Shown here: positions 50,716 to 59,097 of the stretch, one piece after another
How the letters are laid out: the number at the start of each line of letters is the position of its first letter
Position numbering within the stretch: position 1 is the first letter of the stretch
Source of the DNA: Alloboseaceae bacterium BT-24-1
Lineage (GTDB): Bacteria > Pseudomonadota > Alphaproteobacteria > Rhizobiales > Beijerinckiaceae
Direction: 5' to 3'
Length of the DNA: 64,000 nt
NCBI GenBank assembly: GCA_025846845.1
Contig: JAOYTL010000013.1
Coordinates: 141,869 to 205,868, forward strand
The notes under the pieces: model-generated
The model's database searches: none
Told to the model about the DNA's origin: nothing
The model's input: only the letters and a program-made list of their open reading frames with translations
Translations under genes and position numbers: made by a program

Positions 50716-52272
50716 ATGATCTCATTCCGTCTCGCCGCCGGCGCCACGTTCGCCTCGCTCCTCGCTGTCGCCGCTCCGGCTGAAGCCGGCACGAGCGTAG
50801 TGGTCGACGCCTCGAGCGGCGCCGTGCTGTCGAGCGAGAGCCCGACCCAGGCCTGGCATCCAGCCTCCACCACCAAGATGATGACGCTCTATCTCGCACT
50901 CAAGGCGGTGCGCGAGGGCAAGATCGGGCTCGAAACCGCGATCCCCGCTTCGAAGCGCGCCGCCAGCCAGCCGCGCGTCAAGGTCTACATCAAGGCCGGC
51001 CAGGAGATCACGCTCGACAACGCCATGCGCATCATGATGGTGAAGTCGGCCAACGACATCGCCTATGTCATCGCCGAGGGCGTCGGCGGCGATGTCGAGA
51101 CCTTCGTCTCGATGATGAACGCCGAGGCGCAGCGGCTCGGCATGCGCGACACCCATTTCACCAATCCCAACGGCTGGCACCACCCCGACCAGCAGACCAG
51201 CGCCCGCGATCTCGCCGTGCTCGCCATGGCGCTGATGAACGAGTTCAGCCAGTACTCCGACTACTGGAACACCGGTGCCGTTCAGCTCGGCAAGCAGGTG
51301 CTCAACAACACCAACGGTCTCGTCGGCCGCTATTACGGCATCAGCGGCATGAAGACCGGCTTCGTTTGCGCCTCCGGCTTCAACGTCGTCTCGACCGCGA
51401 CGCGCAACGGCCGCACCCTGATCGCCGTGGTCCTGGGCGCGACCTCTGGCGCGGAGCGCACCGTCAAGGCGGCGCAGCTGCTCGATGACGGCTTCGGCAA
51501 ATGGGGCAGCTTCGGTGGCAGCATTTCCAGCATGTCCTCCGGCAATGGCGGGCGCGCCTACAGCATCTGCGACAGCGTCCGCCGCGGCGGCCACGCGCTC
51601 GGCGACGATGCCGAGACGTCCGGCCCGATCAGCTTCACCAGCAGCAATTTCAGCCTCGGCGGCAATGCCGAAGGCACCTCCGACCGCTTCGCCGTGGCCG
51701 TGCCGCAGGGTGGCGCTTCCGGCTCGGTGCTGGGCCGCTCGCCCTCGGGCCGCATCACGCTCGGTCCGCGCGTGAAATTCGATCCCGTCCAGGTCTCGTT
51801 CGGCCGCTCGCCAGGCTCGGCCTCGGCGCCGCTCGCCGCCAATGCGGTGGCGCGGCCCGACACCCAGGTCGCGCGCGAGACGATCAAGCCCGGCGCGCCA
51901 GTTGCGGCCGGCCTCGTCGCCGGCAGCCGCACCTTCTCCGGCAATGGCGCGATCCCGCCCTCCTCCTCCGCTTTCGCGCCGGTCACGCCGACGCCTGAGG
52001 AGCGCCCCGCAGCCGCCGCCCTCGGCTCCGGCCCGATGCGCCTGCAGGGCGCAATCCAGCCCGGCGCCGCGACGCCGGCGAGCCTGCGCCCCGGAGCAGC
52101 GGCCGGCATCAAGGCGGCGAACAAGCCTGCCGCCAAGCCGCTGCTGACCAAGCCGACATCGGACAAGGCGGCTCCGGTCAAAGCAAAGCCCAGTCAGGCA
52201 CAGGCCAAGCCGCTCGCGAAACCGCCGGCCCGGCCGGGCGCGAAGCCAGCCACCAGCAAGCCCGACGCCTGA
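50716..52272 (+). CDS. D-alanyl-D-alanine carboxypeptidase (S11 penicillin-binding protein)
   Basis: A 518-residue exported enzyme. After a signal peptide (residues 1-25, ending AEA) come the three penicillin-binding motifs: SxxK in HPASTTKMMT, SxN in VKSANDIAYVIAEG, and KTG in SGMKTGFVCASG. These trim the terminal D-Ala of peptidoglycan pentapeptides. The catalytic domain ends near residue 270; the remaining ~250 residues are a low-complexity Ala/Pro/Lys-rich tail (KPAAKPLLTKP and similar) without a clear anchor. The tail is longer than in standard DacA enzymes. Confidence 0.9.
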   Translation: MISFRLAAGATFASLLAVAAPAEAGTSVVVDASSGAVLSSESPTQAWHPASTTKMMTLYLALKAVREGKIGLETAIPASKRAASQPRVKVYIKAGQEITLDNAMRIMMVKSANDIAYVIAEGVGGDVETFVSMMNAEAQRLGMRDTHFTNPNGWHHPDQQTSARDLAVLAMALMNEFSQYSDYWNTGAVQLGKQVLNNTNGLVGRYYGISGMKTGFVCASGFNVVSTATRNGRTLIAVVLGATSGAERTVKAAQLLDDGFGKWGSFGGSISSMSSGNGGRAYSICDSVRRGGHALGDDAETSGPISFTSSNFSLGGNAEGTSDRFAVAVPQGGASGSVLGRSPSGRITLGPRVKFDPVQVSFGRSPGSASAPLAANAVARPDTQVARETIKPGAPVAAGLVAGSRTFSGNGAIPPSSSAFAPVTPTPEERPAAAALGSGPMRLQGAIQPGAATPASLRPGAAAGIKAANKPAAKPLLTKPTSDKAAPVKAKPSQAQAKPLAKPPARPGAKPATSKPDA

Positions 52273-52300
52273 TCTCAAGACGCCGACCGAGGACTGCAAC

Positions 52301-53218
52301 GTGCAGGAGCGCAGTGCATCCTCGGTCCAGCAAGGCCTTGCGCTGGCGCTCGCCTCCGCCGCCGCCTTCGGCACCAACATCGTCAGCGCCCAGCTCGCCA
52401 GCCAGGCCGGGTTGAGCGGCCCGCTCATCGTCTTCTACCGCGTCTTCCTGATGCTTGCGCTCGTCGTGGGCGCAGCCTTCCTCTGGCGCGCCAGCCTCGC
52501 CGTGCCGCGCCACCGCTGGCCGGCGCTAGCTCTGTTCGGTCTCAGCACGGCGCTCACCGCCTGCGCCTATCTCTCCTCGGTAGCCTTTCTGCCGATCACG
52601 GTGGCGGCCGTGGTCTTCTATACCTTTCCCATCCTGATCGTGCTCACCGAGCCGCTCTTCACTCCCGCCCGCTTCAGCCTCGACCGGGTCGTGATCGCGC
52701 TCGTCGCCTTCCTCGGCGTCGCCATGGTGGTCGGGCCGGACTGGCATGGGCTCGACCCGCGTGGCCTCGCGCTCGCACTCGCCGCAAGCGTGCTTGCCGC
52801 CGTGCAGTTCTTCTCCGCGGCACGCTGCGGCGACACCGGTACCTTGCCGAAGCTGTTCTGGTCGCATCTCGTCATCCTGCCGGTGACGCTGGCGATCCTC
52901 GTCCTCACCGGCCTGTTCCAGCCGCCGTTGGCCCTGGCGCTCGTACCGATCGCGGTCGCGATCACGATCGGCGGCTACCTGATCGGCTTCCTGCTGCAGG
53001 TGCTGGCACTGGCACGCGTCGCGCCTGGCCCGGCGTCGTTGGCCTTCTGCGCCGAGCCGGTCTTCGCCGTCGCAATCGCCGCAATCTTCCTCGGCGAGCG
53101 TGTCGGCTCGCTGCAATATGCCGGTGGCGCTCTTGTCGTCGCGGCGATCATCGCCAATGTAATACTGGAACAAAAGCGAGCCCGCCGGCTGCCAGCGGTG
53201 GCCGCGCCAGGAACCTGA
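52301..53218 (+). CDS. EamA/DMT-family transporter
   Basis: A 305-residue membrane protein with ten hydrophobic segments and two EamA halves. LPITVAAVVFYTFPILIVLT ends the first, PASLAFCAEPVFAVAIAAIF the second. The GTG at 52301 is preceded by GAGGA. It starts 29 bases after the carboxypeptidase stop and lies just before the COG0523 GTPase gene, from which only five bases separate it. Confidence 0.85.
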   Translation: MQERSASSVQQGLALALASAAAFGTNIVSAQLASQAGLSGPLIVFYRVFLMLALVVGAAFLWRASLAVPRHRWPALALFGLSTALTACAYLSSVAFLPITVAAVVFYTFPILIVLTEPLFTPARFSLDRVVIALVAFLGVAMVVGPDWHGLDPRGLALALAASVLAAVQFFSAARCGDTGTLPKLFWSHLVILPVTLAILVLTGLFQPPLALALVPIAVAITIGGYLIGFLLQVLALARVAPGPASLAFCAEPVFAVAIAAIFLGERVGSLQYAGGALVVAAIIANVILEQKRARRLPAVAAPGT

Positions 53219-53223
53219 AGCGC

Positions 53224-54357
53224 ATGTCCGAGCAGCCCTCACGCCCCGCGCCGATCCCTCTGACGCTACTGACCGGCTTCCTCGGCGCCGGCAAGACCAC
53301 CCTGCTCAACCGCCTGCTCAAGGACCCGGCCCTCGCCGACACCGTAGTGCTGGTCAACGAATTCGGCGAGATCGGCCTCGACCACCTCTTCGTCGAGGGC
53401 ATCGAGGACGGCATGATCCTGCTCGCCTCAGGCTGCCTGTGCTGCACCATCCGCGACGACCTGATCGTCACGCTCGAGGACCTGCTGCGCCGGCTCGACA
53501 ATGGCCGCGTCGCGCCGTTCAAGCGTCTGGTGATCGAGACCACCGGCCTCGCCGACCCGGCGCCGGTTCTCAACGTGCTGATCAACCACCCCTATCTGGC
53601 CATGCGCTTCAAGCTCGACGGCGTCGTCACGCTGGTCGACGCGGTCAACGGCATGGCGACCCTCGACGCTCATCCTGAAGCACTCCGGCAGGTCGTCGCC
53701 GCTGACAGGCTCGTGCTGACAAAGGCCGACATCGCGACCGATGCCGACGCCGTCACGGCGCTGCGCAAGCGGCTCGGCGAGCTCAACCCGGGCATTGCCA
53801 TCCTCTCCCCCGATGCACCGGCCGAGGCGCTGGTCCGCGCCGGCCTCTACGACATCGCCGAGCGCCCGAACGAATTGCGCAGCTGGCTCGCTGCCGAGAC
53901 GCTGGGCGGCCATAATCATGATCACGACCATCACCACGACCATGGCGAGGCTCATGGCCATCACGGCAGCCATGGCCATCATCATCATCACCACGACGTC
54001 AACCGCCACGACGCCAGCATCCGCGCCTTCACGCTGACGGCCGAGACGCCGATCCGCGAGGCGACCTTCGACCTGTTCTGGACCCTGCTGCGCTCGACCC
54101 ATGGCGCGAAACTGCTGCGCCTGAAGGGGCTGGTCGCGCTCGCCGAGCATCCCGAGGGCCCGCTGCTGGTCCACGCCGTCCAGCAGATCCTGCATCCGCC
54201 GGTCTTGCTGCCGGCCTGGCCGGATGCCGACCGGCGCTCCCGCCTCGTCCTGATCGTCAAGGATCTGGAAGAGGAGACTGTCTCCCGGCTTTGGTCAGCC
54301 TTCCTCGGCCGGCCGGCCCCGGCCTACACCGAGACTCATCACCACCATCACGCCTGA
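53224..54357 (+). CDS. COG0523/CobW-family metal-binding GTPase
   Basis: A 377-residue G3E-family GTPase. Walker A is GFLGAGKTTLLN (residues ~17-28), CLCC (in ASGCLCCTIRDD) is the metal-binding CxCC, and LVLTKADI is the GTP specificity motif. A His-rich linker (HNHDHDHHHDHGEAHGHHGS, about residues 235-255) and a C-terminal HHHHHA cluster suggest zinc storage or transfer. This family includes zinc chaperones such as ZNG1/ZigA and nitrile hydratase activators. The CobW domain closes the protein. No Zur-type regulator is visible. Confidence 0.9.
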   Translation: MSEQPSRPAPIPLTLLTGFLGAGKTTLLNRLLKDPALADTVVLVNEFGEIGLDHLFVEGIEDGMILLASGCLCCTIRDDLIVTLEDLLRRLDNGRVAPFKRLVIETTGLADPAPVLNVLINHPYLAMRFKLDGVVTLVDAVNGMATLDAHPEALRQVVAADRLVLTKADIATDADAVTALRKRLGELNPGIAILSPDAPAEALVRAGLYDIAERPNELRSWLAAETLGGHNHDHDHHHDHGEAHGHHGSHGHHHHHHDVNRHDASIRAFTLTAETPIREATFDLFWTLLRSTHGAKLLRLKGLVALAEHPEGPLLVHAVQQILHPPVLLPAWPDADRRSRLVLIVKDLEEETVSRLWSAFLGRPAPAYTETHHHHHA

Positions 54358-54483
54358 CCGGCCTGCCCCGCCCGGCCCGTTTCTTGGTTCGTAATGCGCA
54401 GACCCCTGCGTCGTCCCGCGCCCGCGTGCCGATCCGGCACGAAAGCGCCCCGAAGCAGGGCCAACCCGTGAAAGGGCTGCGCC

Positions 54484-55587
54484 ATGCCGAACCTTGTCGC
54501 CTCTGCGATGCCAGCGAGCCCGGCGGCGCCCGAGCGGGCCCGTGCCGTCGAGCCATCTGCGGAGGAAAGCGCACTCCGGCTCGAGCGCCGCACGCTCGCC
54601 GCCTGCGCCGCCATCGAGACCGAGTGGCGCGACCTCGCCGCCCGCGCCATCGAGGCAAATCCCTTCTTCGAACCCGATTTCGCTCTCCCTGCCGCCCAGC
54701 ACCTCGTCGATTTCCGCGACACGCCCGTGCTGCTGGTCTGGAGCGGCGCGGTCGCATCGCGGCGCCTGCTCGGCTTCGTCCCGGCCCGTCTCCAGCGCCG
54801 CTTGCTCGGTCATGACGAGCTGACCGGCTTGAGCAATCCTCGCCTCGGCATCGCCACGCCGCTGATTGATCGGGATCAGGCGGAGCGCGTCGCCACCACC
54901 CTGCTCCACGCCTTCGGCCGATGGGGTCTCGCCAAGACACAGAACCTCCAGCTGCACCACCTTGATCTCGATGGCCCGCTCCTGCGCAGCCTGCTGCGGG
55001 TTGCCGAACACACGGGCCACGCGGCCTCGCTCGAGCCGGCGCCGGAGCCTCCAACCATCATGGGCGCGCCGGATCTCACGGCCCTGCGCCACGGCCTGTC
55101 ACGCCACGGCAAGCTCACCTTCGCCGAATCCAGCTCGCGACAGGAGCTGCGAGACATGGTCGAATTGCATCTGGCGCTTGAAGCTTCGGGCTCGCTGGCG
55201 CGCGCTGGGGCGGCCGCGCTGCAGGACGTCCGCGAGAGCGCTTTCCTGCGCGCCATGACACGCAATCTCGCCGGCTCGCATCGCTGCCGGGTCGGCCTGC
55301 TGAGCCTCGACGACAAGCCGGTCGCCGGCGCGATCCTGATCGGCAAGGCGCCGCGCCTCTGGCTCTATTCTGGCGTGGAGGATGATCGTTTCATCAGCTT
55401 CGCGCCGCTGGCGCAGCTCGTCGCCTGGCTCGGCCGGCGCGGTCGCCAACGCGAGATCATCGGCGACGTCCCCGGCCCGCACGCCGTCACGGCGCCGCTG
55501 CGGCTCGGCGACATCCGGCTTTCCGTCACGACAGCGGCGTCCCGCCGCGCACCGATCGTCATCCGGCGTCGCGCAGCAGCCGCCTGA
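54484..55587 (+). CDS. GNAT-like protein (BioF2/CelD-type acetyltransferase domain)
   Basis: A 367-residue soluble protein. The C-terminal half (SSRQELRDMVELHLALEASG, then RCRVGLLSLDDKPVAGAILI and PRLWLYSGVEDDRF) fits the BioF2-like/CelD GNAT fold, which in relatives modifies extracellular polysaccharides or lipids. The N-terminal ~100 residues form the companion half (ERRTLAACAAIETEWRDLAA). Its substrate is unknown. It overlaps the convergent acyl-CoA synthetase by 29 bases. Confidence 0.75.
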   Translation: MPNLVASAMPASPAAPERARAVEPSAEESALRLERRTLAACAAIETEWRDLAARAIEANPFFEPDFALPAAQHLVDFRDTPVLLVWSGAVASRRLLGFVPARLQRRLLGHDELTGLSNPRLGIATPLIDRDQAERVATTLLHAFGRWGLAKTQNLQLHHLDLDGPLLRSLLRVAEHTGHAASLEPAPEPPTIMGAPDLTALRHGLSRHGKLTFAESSSRQELRDMVELHLALEASGSLARAGAAALQDVRESAFLRAMTRNLAGSHRCRVGLLSLDDKPVAGAILIGKAPRLWLYSGVEDDRFISFAPLAQLVAWLGRRGRQREIIGDVPGPHAVTAPLRLGDIRLSVTTAASRRAPIVIRRRAAAA

Positions 55588-57175
55588 TGATCTTGCCGGT
55601 GGTGGTCATCGGCAGCTCGCTGCGGAATTCGATCTCGCGCGGGTATTCATGCGCCGCCAGCCGATCGCGCACGAAGCCCTGGATTTCCCGGATGAGCTGC
55701 GGCGAGGCCTCGTAGCCGGACTTCGGCACGATGAAAGCCTTGACGATCTCGGTCCGCAGCGCATCGGGCTTGCCGACCACCGCAGCGAGCGCCACCGCCG
55801 GATGGCGCAGCAGGCAATCCTCGATCTCGCTTGGCCCGATCCGGTAGCCGGAGGAAGTGATGACGTCGTCGTCGCGGCCAACGAAGCGGATATAGTCATC
55901 CGCGTCCTGCGAGCCCTGGTCGCCCGTCGTCATCCAGTCGCCGATGAACTTGGCCTCAGTCGCCTCGGGCTTGCGCCAGTAATGCAGGAACATCACCGGG
56001 TCAGGCCGGCGCACCGCGATCTGCCCCTCCTCCTCCGGCTCGCACACACTGCCATCCGGCCGGATCACCGCGACCTCGTGGCCCGGCACCGCCTTGCCGA
56101 TGAAGCCGGGCTTGACCACGCCGATCGCGGCGCAGGAAGCAAGCACGAGGTTGCACTCGGTCTGGCCGTAGAACTCATTGATCGTGAGGCCCAGATTCTC
56201 ACGACCCCAGGCCAGCATCTCGGCGCCGAGCGACTCCCCGCCCGAAGCGACCGTGCGCAGCTCGAGATCATAGCGTCCGCGCGGGTTCTCGACCGCCCGC
56301 AGCATGCGCAGCGCCGTCGGCGGGATGAAACAATTGCGCACCCCGAGATCGGCCATCAGCCGGAATGCCTCGTCGGGATCGAATTTCGCCGCCGGCCGCG
56401 CCACGATCGGGACGCCGTGATGCAGCGCCGGCAACAGGTTGTTGAGCAGCCCCCCGGCCCAGGCCCAATCCGCCGGTGTCCAGAGCAGATCGCCTGGTTG
56501 CGGCAGGAACTCGTGCGGCATCTCCACGCCGGGCAGATGGCCGAGCATCACCCGATGGCCATGCAGCGCGCCCTTGGCGTTGCCGGTCGTGCCGGAGGTG
56601 TAGATCATCAGCGCCGGATCGTCCGGGCCGCTATCGATCGGCTTGAAGTCCTCGCTCTCGGCTTCGAGCAGGCGAGCAAGTCCGTCCGCTCGCCCATCCG
56701 CCCCGTCGGCCGAGATCACCAGTTCGAGCTCCGGCAGCGGGTCGGCGATCTGGCCGAGCTTCGCAAGTCCGGCGGCATTGGTGATCAGCGCCTTCGCCGC
56801 ACTGTCCCGCAGCCGATAGGACAACGCATCGGCTCCGAACAGCGCCGCCAGCGGCACCGCGATGGCGCCGAGTTTGTAGGCCGCCATGTGGGCGATCGGC
56901 ACATGCCGCCCCTGTGGCAGCAGGATCGCGACGCGGTCACCCTCCCCGACACCGCGCCGGCGCAGCGCATTGGCCAGCCGATTGGACTGCGCCCGCAATT
57001 CGCCATAGCTGACCGGCACGACCGACCAGTCCGGCTGCATTTCGAGGATCGCTACCTTGCCAGACTCAATCGCCGCCCAGCGATCGCAGCAATCGACGCC
57101 GATATTGTAACGCTCCGGAATCCGCCAGCGGAACGCGGCGCGCAGGCGCTCATAGTCGCGGATATCGGGAAGCAT
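55559..57175 (-). CDS. AMP-forming acyl-CoA synthetase
   Basis: A 538-residue ANL-superfamily enzyme. Adenylation motifs are MIYTSGTTGNAKGALHGH (A3), EFYGQTECNLV (A5) and TGDQG, with the C-terminal catalytic lysine in PMTTTGKIIRR. It activates a fatty or organic acid with ATP and CoA. The opening resembles acetyl/propionyl- and short-chain acyl-CoA synthetases. The GNAT-like gene overlaps its 3' end. The Tat-exported binding protein is next upstream. Confidence 0.92.
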   Translation of the reverse strand: MLPDIRDYERLRAAFRWRIPERYNIGVDCCDRWAAIESGKVAILEMQPDWSVVPVSYGELRAQSNRLANALRRRGVGEGDRVAILLPQGRHVPIAHMAAYKLGAIAVPLAALFGADALSYRLRDSAAKALITNAAGLAKLGQIADPLPELELVISADGADGRADGLARLLEAESEDFKPIDSGPDDPALMIYTSGTTGNAKGALHGHRVMLGHLPGVEMPHEFLPQPGDLLWTPADWAWAGGLLNNLLPALHHGVPIVARPAAKFDPDEAFRLMADLGVRNCFIPPTALRMLRAVENPRGRYDLELRTVASGGESLGAEMLAWGRENLGLTINEFYGQTECNLVLASCAAIGVVKPGFIGKAVPGHEVAVIRPDGSVCEPEEEGQIAVRRPDPVMFLHYWRKPEATEAKFIGDWMTTGDQGSQDADDYIRFVGRDDDVITSSGYRIGPSEIEDCLLRHPAVALAAVVGKPDALRTEIVKAFIVPKSGYEASPQLIREIQGFVRDRLAAHEYPREIEFRSELPMTTTGKIIRRLLRDAG

Positions 57176-57261
57176 GCGGCAGGCCCTTGCTCAGAGGGCC
57201 GGCACGATAGGCGAAGGCCAAACGCATTGTCACCTTGGCCTAAAGTAAACCAGCGGGTCGT

Positions 57262-58320
57262 TCAGAACGCCCGTTCGGCCTCCGCCGGCAGGAAGCCTTC
57301 CGCGAAGGCGTTGCCGGCTTTCGCCTTGTCCTTGAATGGGAAGGTCAGCGCGATCTGGTCGAGCGCCTTTTGCCAGCGCCCCTTGTCGATACCGCCGAAG
57401 CCGTTCGCCTTGACGTTCGGCGTCATCACATAGTGGTCAAGCGCCATTCTGAGGCGCTGCATTTCGATCTCGGGGCGCGCACCCTCGTTGCGCTGGAGTA
57501 CGGCAGCGATTGCCGCATCGGGATCTGCAACGACGTCCCTGACGCTGCGTGTGATCGCCCGCAGCAGGCCACGCACCGCCTGCGGCTTCTCGGCCAGCAG
57601 CTTCGGCGAAACGATCACGGCGTTGCCGTAGAGCTCGACGCCGTGATCGGCCATCAGCAGGGTGACGATGTCCTCGGCCGGTACGCCGCGCGCCTTCATG
57701 TTGACGACGGAGGTGTGCGCGTAACCGAAGATCGCATCGACCTCCCCAGAGGCCAGCATCGGCTCGCGGACGGGAAAGCCGATATTCTCGAGCTTGATCT
57801 TGGCGTCGTCGATGCCATTGACCTTCTTGAACACCGGCCATTGCGCGAAGGCTCCGTCGGCCGCCGGCGCGCCGAGTTTTTTGCCTTCCAGGCTCCTGGG
57901 ATCCTTCGTGATGCCGCGGCTCTTGCGCCCGACGATCGCGAAGGGCGGCCGATCATAGACCATCATCACCGCCTTGAGATCGACGCTGGGATTCTCGTCG
58001 CGGAAACGGATCAGCGAATTCACGTCGCCGAAGCCAGCATCGAAGCCGCCGGTCACGACCCGTGGAATGGCTTCGCGTGAACCTGTGCCGGGCTCGATCG
58101 TGACAAAGAGGCCCTCGTCGCCGAAATAGCCCTTTTCCAGCGCAATGAGGAACAGCGCCGCCGGCCCCTCGAAGCGCCAGTCCAGCGTGAATTTGAGCTG
58201 TGTTGCGGCTGTGGCGCGCCCGGAAAACCCCGTCGACGCGGCCAGCGCGCCTCCGGCGATAACGCGCCCGAAGCCGCGCCGCGACAACGGCACGTGAAAC
58301 GGGGGGATCGCAGCGGACAT
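57262..58320 (-). CDS. ABC transporter substrate-binding protein (NMT1/THI5-SsuA type), Tat-exported
   Basis: A 352-residue periplasmic binding protein. A twin-arginine signal (SRRGFGRVIAGGALAAS) is followed by the NMT1/THI5 opening KFTLDWRFEGPAALFLIALE and YFGDEGLFVTIEPGTGSREA, then GGFDAGFGDVNSLIRF. Such proteins bind pyrimidine-type precursors, alkanesulfonates or nitrate-like ligands. The partner permease and ATPase genes are not in the window, so it is an orphan here. The acyl-CoA synthetase follows 86 bases downstream. Confidence 0.88.
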   Translation of the reverse strand: MSAAIPPFHVPLSRRGFGRVIAGGALAASTGFSGRATAATQLKFTLDWRFEGPAALFLIALEKGYFGDEGLFVTIEPGTGSREAIPRVVTGGFDAGFGDVNSLIRFRDENPSVDLKAVMMVYDRPPFAIVGRKSRGITKDPRSLEGKKLGAPAADGAFAQWPVFKKVNGIDDAKIKLENIGFPVREPMLASGEVDAIFGYAHTSVVNMKARGVPAEDIVTLLMADHGVELYGNAVIVSPKLLAEKPQAVRGLLRAITRSVRDVVADPDAAIAAVLQRNEGARPEIEMQRLRMALDHYVMTPNVKANGFGGIDKGRWQKALDQIALTFPFKDKAKAGNAFAEGFLPAEAERAF

Positions 58321-58510
58321 GTCAGGCTCCGGAATAACGGCGGCCGATCTAGAGGCGGCAGCAACTCACGGACTCCGTTCCAGCAAACATCGTGCCGGAG
58401 AAGCATTCGCCTAGAAGGACCCAACTAGACGGCAGGTCAAGCGGCAACAGGGCGAGAACACGGCGAAATCGCGGAAATGGTTACGTTTTTCTACGGCAGC
58501 GCTACCAGAG

Positions 58511-58984
58511 TCACAGTGGCAGCGCCCCATCCGTCTTGACCTCCTCCATCACCGCATAGGTGCGTGTCTCGCGCACGGCCGGCAGCGCCAGCAAGACTTC
58601 GCCGAGGAAGCGGCGATAGGCGTTCATGTCGGCGACGCGGGTCTTGACCAGATAGTCGAAGCCGCCGGCCACCATATGGCATTCCAGCACCTCCGGCGCC
58701 CGCTTCACCGCCGCGGCGAAGCGCTCGAAGGCATCGGGTGTCGTCTTGTCGAGATAGACTTCGACGAAAACCAGGAGATGCAAACCCAGCTTCACCGGAT
58801 CGAGCGTGGCGCGATAGCCGGTGATGAAGCCCTCGCGCGCCAGTCGTTTCAGGCGCTCGCCCGTCGCGGTCGGCGACAGGCCGACCTTCTCCGCCAGCTC
58901 GACGCCTGCGGCGCGGCCGTCGTTCTGGAGCAAGGCAAGCAGGCGTCGGTCGGTTCGATCGAGAACCGGATTATTCTCTGCCAT
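58511..58984 (-). CDS. putR: Lrp/AsnC-family regulator, probably of proline catabolism
   Basis: A 157-residue Lrp-type protein. The HTH is DRTDRRLLALLQNDGRAAGV then ELAEKVGLSPTATGERLKRL, followed by an AsnC ligand domain (VEVYLDKTTPDAFERF, GGFDYLVKTRVADM). The ATG at 58984 is used. It is divergent from putA, 113 bases away, the standard arrangement for PutR, the proline-responsive activator of putA in alphaproteobacteria. Confidence 0.88.
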   Translation of the reverse strand: MAENNPVLDRTDRRLLALLQNDGRAAGVELAEKVGLSPTATGERLKRLAREGFITGYRATLDPVKLGLHLLVFVEVYLDKTTPDAFERFAAAVKRAPEVLECHMVAGGFDYLVKTRVADMNAYRRFLGEVLLALPAVRETRTYAVMEEVKTDGALPL

Positions 58985-58990
58985 CTGAAA

Positions 58991-59069
58991 CTCCTGCAGG
59001 ATTAAATACGGCACAATCTCTGAAATCTCCATTGATATCCAGCCTGCTTGCGATGATTCTGCAGATCAT
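58991..59069. promoter_or_regulatory. putR-putA control region with CTGCAG-centred dyads
   Basis: CCTGCAGG (around 58993-59000) and a longer imperfect dyad, GATGATTCTGCAGATCATC (59051-59069), are both centred on CTGCAG, on either side of the putA promoter area. They are candidate PutR sites. Confidence 0.35.
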
Positions 59070-59097
59070 CCCGCCGCCGAGATCCGGAGCCCTTTCC

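Noticed and set aside
50722..52428. Minus-strand frame (568 codons) opposite the carboxypeptidase
   Set aside because: Arg/Ala/Gly-rich shadow with no motif; the plus strand has all three penicillin-binding motifs.
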